From an uncultured Arenimonas sp. (GTDB lineage Bacteria > Pseudomonadota > Gammaproteobacteria > Xanthomonadales > Xanthomonadaceae): a stretch of 10,045 bases of DNA. The notes below the pieces were generated by a model. That model ran no database searches. It saw nothing but the letters and a program-made list of their open reading frames with translations, and had not been told where the DNA came from. A program made the position numbers and the translations under genes. The stretch spans positions 1-10,045 of the forward strand of contig CAMPHE010000041.1 of NCBI GenBank assembly GCA_946885815.1, written 5' to 3'. Positions 1 to 4,099 of this stretch are shown piece by piece. Every line of letters starts with the position of its first letter. The stretch's first letter is position 1.

Positions 1-107
1 GCGGACGCCTGCGGCGGCAACGGCCAGTCGGAGATCGAAGCCGCCCGTACCCCGGATGCGCAGGCCATCCCGGCCCCCAGACCCATCGCGATCAATGAAC
101 GTTTCAT
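1..107 (-). CDS. N-terminus of an exported protein, cut by the window edge
   Basis: The first 35 codons of a leftward gene are present and the rest lies outside the window. The peptide starts MKRSLIAMGLGAGMACASGV and continues RAASISDWPLPPQAS. It has two basic residues, a short hydrophobic core and a VRA-A site that fits signal peptidase I, so export is inferred. GMAC (residues 13-16) resembles a lipobox, but Gly at -3 makes a lipoprotein less likely. A GTG three codons upstream (114-116) is an alternative start, and it has the better Shine-Dalgarno, GGGGAG seven bases away (124-129). That start would add Met-Gly-Asp. No family can be named from so few residues. The gene follows the DUF2062 gene on the same strand, across a repeat-bearing gap. 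Confidence 0.5.
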   Translation of the reverse strand, partial: MKRSLIAMGLGAGMACASGVRAASISDWPLPPQAS

Positions 108-147
108 GTCGCCCACGATACCGCTCCCCGGAAGGTCAGAGCCTTTG

Positions 148-255
148 CAACGGATCAGAGCCGATCAAAGCCGATGAACGAGAGTGCCTTTTTGTCATAT
201 CCGCTCTGATCCGTGTGATCCGTTGTGGAGCCTGCTCCGAATCTATCCGCTTTAA
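148..255. repeat. Intergenic inverted repeat built of 10-bp CSGAT units
   Basis: The left arm (148-179) and right arm (197-225) are inverted copies. The outer ten bases pair perfectly (CAACGGATCA with TGATCCGTTG) and the inner parts pair imperfectly around a loop of about 17 bases. Each arm is itself a short direct repeat of a CGGATCA/CCGATCA unit at a step of about 10 bp. A further pair of units (GCCGATTAAA, GCGGATAGA on the minus strand) lies at 242-256 and overlaps the stop codon of the DUF2062 gene. The stretch is visibly poorer in GC than the genes around it. There is no T-run, so it is not a standard intrinsic terminator, although the large stem may protect the 3' end of mRNA. I infer a dispersed extragenic repeat family; one window cannot prove dispersal. 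Confidence 0.6.
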
Positions 256-845
256 TCGGCGTCGAGCTTCTTCCCGCGCCCTGCCCGCGACGCCTCCCGC
301 ATCACGTGCCACCGCGCCCGGAATCGCCGCGCCTCCCACGCGCCGATGCGCCACGCCACGTCGAGCACGACCGCGAATGCCAGCCCGACCACTACGCCCC
401 CGGCGACGAGCGCCGCCGCGTGCGCACCGGCGTCGCCGAGGCGCGCGGCGACGGCGGCATCGGTACCGGTCGACGCGAACAGCGCGTGGCCGACCCACCA
501 TGTGCCGGCATAGATCGGCACGATCGTCAGCGGGTTCACCACCAGCTGCAGCGCCGCCATCACCGTCAGGTTCCCGCGCAGCCACACCGCGAGCGCGAGC
601 CCGAGCAGCAGCTGCACGCCGTACGTCGGCAGCAGCGCGAGCACCGAGCCCGCGTAGAGCGAGACCAGCACCTCGCGCCGGCGGAACGACCACAGCCACG
701 GCCGCGCGCGCGCCGCGGCGGCGAACCAGCGCACCACCGGATAGCGGTCGACGTTCGCGCGCCGCGGCAACGGCTTGAGCCAGCGGCGCAGGCGCCGGCG
801 CCGCGCGAGCTTCGACAGGTGCAGCGGATGCGAGCGATGCGGCAC
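252..845 (-). CDS. DUF2062 domain membrane protein
   Basis: This is a 197-residue integral membrane protein of unknown biochemical role. The DUF2062 signature is clear: residues 63-112 run from a hydrophobic segment with LLPTYGVQ (71-78), through RGN (90-92), to VVNPLTIVPIY (102-112), the N-P/P-x-Y pattern typical of the family. Membrane segments are predicted near 63-89, 93-122 and 143-165. The N-terminal 30 residues are very basic (RRRRLRR), which suggests a cytoplasmic N-terminus. The start codon is GTG at 845, nine bases after the mnmG stop, with no obvious Shine-Dalgarno, so translation is probably coupled to mnmG. There is no internal Met before residue 96 that would keep the domain whole. 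The TAA stop lies inside a repeat element. The family assignment is firm; the function is not known. Confidence 0.85.
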   Translation of the reverse strand: MPHRSHPLHLSKLARRRRLRRWLKPLPRRANVDRYPVVRWFAAAARARPWLWSFRRREVLVSLYAGSVLALLPTYGVQLLLGLALAVWLRGNLTVMAALQLVVNPLTIVPIYAGTWWVGHALFASTGTDAAVAARLGDAGAHAAALVAGGVVVGLAFAVVLDVAWRIGAWEARRFRARWHVMREASRAGRGKKLDAD

Positions 846-854
846 GCGTCGGGG

Positions 855-2732
855 TCAGGCGACGCGGCGGCCGCGCCGCTTCGCCAGCCGCACCAGCAGC
901 AGCGAGATCGCCGCCGGCGTCATGCCGGGAATGCGCTGCGCCTGCCCGATCGTCTGCGGCCGCACCCGCGCCAGCTTGCCCTGCAGTTCCGCCGACAGCC
1001 CGGGCACGCCGCCGTATTCGAAATCGGCCGGAATCACCGTGTCCTCGTGCCGGCGCTGCTTCGCGATCTCGTCGGCCTGCCGCTCCAGATAGCCGGCGTA
1101 CTTCACGCCGATCTCCACCTGCTCCGCCACCGCGGCGTCGGCGACCGCCGGCTGCAGCGACGGCAGCGCGGCGATCGCGGCGTAATCGAGTTCCGGCCGC
1201 TTCATCAGCTCCAGCGCGGTGCATTCGCGGCTCAGGGCGACGCCGGTCGCGGCCTCGAGTTCGCGCGCCAGCGCCGAACCGGGGCTGGCCCAGATCGCCT
1301 GCAGCCGCGCGCGCTCGGCATCGACCGCATCGCGTTTGCGCGCGAACGCGTCCCAGCGTGCGTCGTCGACGAGGCCGAGTTCGCGGCCGGCCGGCGTCAG
1401 CCGCGTGTCGGCGTTGTCCTCGCGCAGCTGCAGCCGGTATTCGGCACGGCTGGTGAACATGCGGTACGGCTCGGTCGTGCCCTGCGTCACCAGGTCGTCG
1501 ACCAGCACGCCCAGATACGCCTCGTCGCGGCGCGGCGACCACGCGGCGCGCTCCTGCACGAAGCGCGCGGCGTTGACGCCGGCGAGCAGCCCCTGCGCCG
1601 CCGCCTCCTCGTAACCCGTGGTGCCGTTGATCTGCCCGGCGAAGAACAGGCCGGCGACGAGCTTCGTCTCCAGCGACGCCTTCAGCCCGCGCGGATCGAA
1701 ATAGTCGTACTCGATCGCGTAGCCCGGCCGCGTCACGTGCGCCTGCTCCAGTCCGGCGATGGAACGCACCAGCTGCAGCTGCACGTCGTAGGGCAGCGAG
1801 GTCGAGATGCCGTTGGGGTACACCTCGTGCGTGTCGAGGCCTTCCGGCTCCAGGAACACCTGGTGCGAGGCCTTGTCCGCGAAACGCACCACCTTGTCCT
1901 CGATCGACGGGCAGTAGCGCGGGCCGACGCCTTCGATCACGCCCGAATACATCGGCGAGCGGTCGAGCGCGCCGCGGATCAGGTCGTGCGTGCGCGCCGA
2001 CGTGTGCGTGATCCAGCACGGCACCTGGCGCGGATGCATCGCCGCGTCGCCGAGGAACGAGAACACCGGCCGCGGGTCGTCACCAGGCTGCGCGGCGAGG
2101 CCGCCGTAGTCGATGGTGCGGCCGTCGAGCCGCGGCGGCGTGCCGGTCTTCAGCCGGTCGACCGCGAACGGCCGCTCGCGCAGCCGCTGCGCCAGCGTCG
2201 TCGCCGGCGGATCGCCGGCGCGGCCGCCCGGATGGTTCTCCAGCCCGATGTGGATGCGCCCGGCCAGGAACGTGCCGGCCGTCAGCACGACCGCGCCCGC
2301 GCGCACCCGCACGCCCGACTGCGTGACCACGCCGGTGACGCGGTCGCCCTCGATCAGCAGGTCGTCGACCGCCTGCTGGAACAGCTGCAGGCCCGGCTGG
2401 TTCTCGACGATGCGCCGGATCGCCGCCTTGTAGAGCACGCGGTCCGCCTGCGCGCGCGTCGCGCGCACGGCCGGCCCCTTGCTCGCGTTGAGCGTCCGCC
2501 AGTGGATGCCGGACGCGTCCGCGGCCAGAGCCATCGCGCCGCCGAGGGCGTCGATCTCGCGCACCAGATGGCCCTTGCCGATGCCGCCGATCGCCGGATT
2601 GCAGCTCATCTGCCCGACGGTCTCGATGCTGTGCGTCAGCAGCAGCGTGCGCGCACCCGCCCGCGCCGCGGCGAGCGCGGCTTCGGTACCGGCGTGCCCG
2701 CCGCCGATCACGATGACGTCGTACGAATGCAT
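855..2732 (-). CDS. mnmG: tRNA uridine-5-carboxymethylaminomethyl(34) synthesis enzyme MnmG (GidA)
   Basis: FAD-dependent enzyme that, with the GTPase MnmE, installs the (carboxymethyl)aminomethyl group on U34 of tRNAs in the cytoplasm. The protein has 625 residues, the normal family length. The FAD dinucleotide-binding motif GGGHAG is at residues 10-15. [20 protein letters not shown] follows at 42-61 with the conserved Cys44. The family signature [17 protein letters not shown] (268-284) holds Cys274, and [17 protein letters not shown] is at 365-381. The ATG at 2732 is preferred because GGAGG lies eight bases upstream and the FAD motif follows at once; an upstream in-frame start at 2786 would add 18 low-complexity residues. 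A GATAAT-like -10 (2758-2763, minus strand) sits about 25 bases upstream, with no clear -35. The gene heads a two-gene unit with the DUF2062 gene. Confidence 0.97.
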   Translation of the reverse strand: MHSYDVIVIGGGHAGTEAALAAARAGARTLLLTHSIETVGQMSCNPAIGGIGKGHLVREIDALGGAMALAADASGIHWRTLNASKGPAVRATRAQADRVLYKAAIRRIVENQPGLQLFQQAVDDLLIEGDRVTGVVTQSGVRVRAGAVVLTAGTFLAGRIHIGLENHPGGRAGDPPATTLAQRLRERPFAVDRLKTGTPPRLDGRTIDYGGLAAQPGDDPRPVFSFLGDAAMHPRQVPCWITHTSARTHDLIRGALDRSPMYSGVIEGVGPRYCPSIEDKVVRFADKASHQVFLEPEGLDTHEVYPNGISTSLPYDVQLQLVRSIAGLEQAHVTRPGYAIEYDYFDPRGLKASLETKLVAGLFFAGQINGTTGYEEAAAQGLLAGVNAARFVQERAAWSPRRDEAYLGVLVDDLVTQGTTEPYRMFTSRAEYRLQLREDNADTRLTPAGRELGLVDDARWDAFARKRDAVDAERARLQAIWASPGSALARELEAATGVALSRECTALELMKRPELDYAAIAALPSLQPAVADAAVAEQVEIGVKYAGYLERQADEIAKQRRHEDTVIPADFEYGGVPGLSAELQGKLARVRPQTIGQAQRIPGMTPAAISLLLVRLAKRRGRRVA

Positions 2733-2793
2733 GAGGGAACCTCCGCGGGGGGTCGCGATTATCCCGCCGGCCCGGTCCGCGCGCACGCGACCG

Positions 2794-2810
2794 TTGGCAC
2801 GCTTCCTGCA
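2794..2810 (+). promoter_or_regulatory. Sigma-54 (RpoN) type -24/-12 promoter
   Basis: The plus strand reads TTGGCACGCTTCCTGCA. The sigma-54 consensus is YTGGCACG-N4-TTGCW. The first eight bases match fully, and the second element is CTGCA with one mismatch. The invariant GG (2796-2797) and GC (2808-2809) are separated by exactly ten bases, as required. The predicted transcription start is near 2821. No reading frame of convincing composition follows on this strand; instead a strong terminator ends at 2942. Activator sites would be expected roughly 80-200 bases upstream, which falls inside the 5' part of the divergent mnmG gene; I could not recognise a specific activator motif there. Confidence 0.65.
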
Positions 2811-2820
2811 TTACCCGGAT

Positions 2821-2942
2821 GGCACCTGCCGCGGCCGAACGCCGGGGGGCGTCGACCAGACTGAACAGGGGCTGGTCAGGCGCGCGACAGGGATGCCAGG
2901 GTCGGTAGCTCCCGGGGGGGAGCTACCGACCCTTTTTTTTTT
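2821..2942 (+). ncRNA. Predicted sigma-54-dependent small RNA with GGGG hairpin loops
   Basis: Predicted transcript of about 122 nt, running from the sigma-54 start to the end of a T10 tract. Read 5' to 3', it has a short leader; hairpin 1 (2839-2852, stem ACGCC/GGCGT, loop GGGG); hairpin 2 (2854-2877, stem GACCAG/CTGGTC, loop ACTGAACAGGGG); an open stretch (2878-2898) containing ACAGGGATG, close to the CsrA/RsmA target; and a 15-bp terminator hairpin with loop GGGG followed by U10. The region is antisense to nothing coding, since mnmG begins at 2732 on the other strand. The architecture (own promoter, hairpins, terminator) is what supports an RNA gene. I do not recognise a named family. The ends are inferred from the motifs, not measured. 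The alternative is an unusually strong terminator or repeat element with no dedicated transcript. Confidence 0.6.
2899..2942 (+). terminator. Strong intrinsic terminator, plus strand
   Basis: A perfect 15-bp stem (2899-2913 with 2918-2932, GGGTCGGTAGCTCCC and its complement) with a four-base GGGG loop is followed directly by ten T residues (2933-2942). No plus-strand protein gene ends here, so its expected client is the predicted small RNA that starts near 2821. Confidence 0.88.
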
Positions 2943-2950
2943 CATCGCGG

Positions 2951-3013
2951 AAAAGTCGGCGCCCGGCGGGTCTTGGAACAGGGGGAATCCAGGAGACCTG
3001 GTGCCGGGCGCCG
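2951..3013 (-). terminator. Intrinsic terminator, minus strand, downstream of the lipoprotein gene
   Basis: A perfect 11-bp GC-rich stem (3003-3013 with 2957-2967, CGGCGCCCGGC) is followed on the minus strand by ACTTTTCC. Its 35-base loop holds a nested imperfect hairpin (GTCT-TGG with CCA-GG-AGAC) whose own loop is C-rich on the minus strand (ATTCCCCCTGTT). The long loop and T4 tract make it weaker than the opposing terminator. It would end the lipoprotein mRNA about 120 bases after the stop codon, or a separate minus-strand RNA. Only eight bases separate it from the end of the plus-strand T-run. Confidence 0.6.
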
Positions 3014-3061
3014 AACAGGGGCTGCGCGCGATCGGGGCGCGCCTGCGTCACAACATGACGC
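2951..3061 (-). ncRNA. Possible minus-strand RNA with C-rich loops (3'UTR or separate sRNA)
   Basis: On the minus strand, successive hairpins precede the terminator: GCGTCA/TGACGC (3045-3061), then GCGCGC/GCGCGC with loop CCCGATC (3024-3042), an open CAGCCCCTGTTC (3013-3024), and the terminator with its inner ATTCCCCCTGTT loop. Hairpins that present C-rich loops are the hallmark of sX13-type small RNAs of Xanthomonadaceae; I infer only a resemblance, not membership. A poor sigma-70-like pair with 17-bp spacing (TTGCGC, CATCCT) lies just upstream. It may simply be the 3' untranslated region of the lipoprotein mRNA, possibly released by processing. The 5' end given here is a guess. Confidence 0.3.
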
Positions 3062-3131
3062 GTTGGGTCAGTCGGCGGCGACAGGATGCGCTGCGGCCCC
3101 GGGCGGCGCAACCGCTACGGGGCCGTCGCGA

Positions 3132-4016
3132 TCAACGAAGCGAGTCGCGATCCCGATTCTGTGACGGGCTTCTCGATTCGCGCACGGGCGCCCGTTCCGG
3201 GGCCGGTCGCTCCACGCGCGGCGCTTCCTCGCGCGGCGGCGGGCGCGGCTGTTCATAACGGGGCTGCGGACGCGGCTGCTCGTAGCGCGGCTGCGGACGC
3301 GGCTGCTCGTAACGCGGCTGCGGACGCGGCTGCTCGTAGCGCGGCTGCGGACGCGGCTGCTCGTAACGCGGCTGCGGCGCCGCTTCACGCACCGGCGCGC
3401 GGCGCGGCGGTACCCGCAGCGCGGGCTGCGGCTTGGCCATCGGCGTTTCCGGCCCGGTGATCGGACGCGACACGCCCACGCCCTGGCGCGGCAGGCCGCG
3501 CGACGGCGACGGCCGCAGGTATTCGCCCGGCGCCGTGCGGCGCGACGGATACGCGGCGGTGTTCTCCTCGACCATCGGCTTGTGCGGCACCACGCGCTCG
3601 TCGGGGTCCGGATGACGCGGGCGACGATAGTGGTAGGGCGAATACCAGCCGTACGCGTAATACGGCCACCAGCTGCTGCCGTACCCGTAGGCCCATGGCG
3701 AGCCGTACCAGCCGTTGCCGAACGACAGGCTCCAGCCCCAGCCGCCACCCCACGATGGCGAGCAGCTGTACCAGCCGCCGCACGAATACCGGCCCAGGCC
3801 CCACGGCGACCCGCCATAGCCGTAGCTGTAGCTGTAGTAGTCGTCGTAGTCGTACGGATACGCACCGTAACCGTCGTAATACGGTTCGTCGTAATAAGCG
3901 TCGTCGCGGCCATAGCCGTCGTAGTAGCCGTAGTCGCGGGCGTAGTAGCCGCCGCCGTAGGTGGTGCAGCCGGCGACGACCAGCAGCAGGGCGACGAGGA
4001 CGAGTCGACGGATCAT
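3132..4016 (-). CDS. Tyr/Gly/Trp-rich lipoprotein with C-terminal proline repeats
   Basis: The protein has 294 residues and no recognised domain. A type II signal sequence ends in the lipobox VAGC (Cys17); Thr at +2 gives no inner-membrane retention signal, so an outer-membrane site is inferred. Residues 20-130 are low-complexity and aromatic, with 31 Tyr and 10 Trp plus much Gly and two Cys (79, 85). Residues 131-216 are Pro/Arg-rich. Residues 217-261 are five tandem copies of the nonapeptide RYEQPRPQP (the last ends PPP), and the tail is highly charged. The ATG at 4016 has AAGGGG eight bases upstream. The gene lies 83 bases after pepN on the same strand. It may be an envelope or surface structural protein; nothing in the sequence shows an enzymatic role. 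Confidence 0.85.
   Translation of the reverse strand: MIRRLVLVALLLVVAGCTTYGGGYYARDYGYYDGYGRDDAYYDEPYYDGYGAYPYDYDDYYSYSYGYGGSPWGLGRYSCGGWYSCSPSWGGGWGWSLSFGNGWYGSPWAYGYGSSWWPYYAYGWYSPYHYRRPRHPDPDERVVPHKPMVEENTAAYPSRRTAPGEYLRPSPSRGLPRQGVGVSRPITGPETPMAKPQPALRVPPRRAPVREAAPQPRYEQPRPQPRYEQPRPQPRYEQPRPQPRYEQPRPQPRYEQPRPPPREEAPRVERPAPERAPVRESRSPSQNRDRDSLR
3234..3368 (-). repeat. Five 27-bp in-frame tandem repeats in the lipoprotein gene
   Basis: Five consecutive 27-bp units encode RYEQPRPQP. The leading Arg codon alternates CGT, CGC, CGT, CGC, CGT along the gene, which points to expansion by duplication of a 54-bp double unit. The fifth unit has drifted (TAT GAA instead of TAC GAG; PPP end). A whole-unit gain or loss would keep the frame. 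Confidence 0.9.
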
Positions 4017-4099
4017 GTCGTTTTCCCCTTGTGGATCGCCGCAGTCTTGTGGCCACGGCGTGAATCCGTGCTTAATTTTTCATCGCTGAACGGACGTGT

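Noticed and set aside
2733..2786. Upstream start of mnmG adding 18 residues
   Set aside because: The extra residues are not family-like, and the ATG at 2732 has GGAGG at good spacing directly before the FAD-binding motif.
225..2864. Very long open frame on the plus strand opposite mnmG and the DUF2062 gene (about 879 codons)
   Set aside because: The translation is Arg/His/Gln/Ala-rich with no domain. It is the expected open antisense frame of GC-rich coding DNA, and the opposite strand encodes clear MnmG.
2906..2926. GTAG...CTAC ends of the 2899-2932 stem as a GTAG-type REP element
   Set aside because: The GTAG lies within one continuous perfect stem and the structure is followed by T10, so an intrinsic terminator explains it better; no second REP copy is seen in the window.
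3234..3368. Regular 27-bp repeats that might suggest a CRISPR array
   Set aside because: The units are directly adjacent with no spacers, keep the reading frame of the lipoprotein and encode a nonapeptide repeat.
4054..4080. Hairpin CACGG/CCGTG followed by CTTAATTTTT on the plus strand as a terminator
   Set aside because: The stem is only 5 bp, the T-run is offset, and there is no plus-strand gene upstream to terminate.
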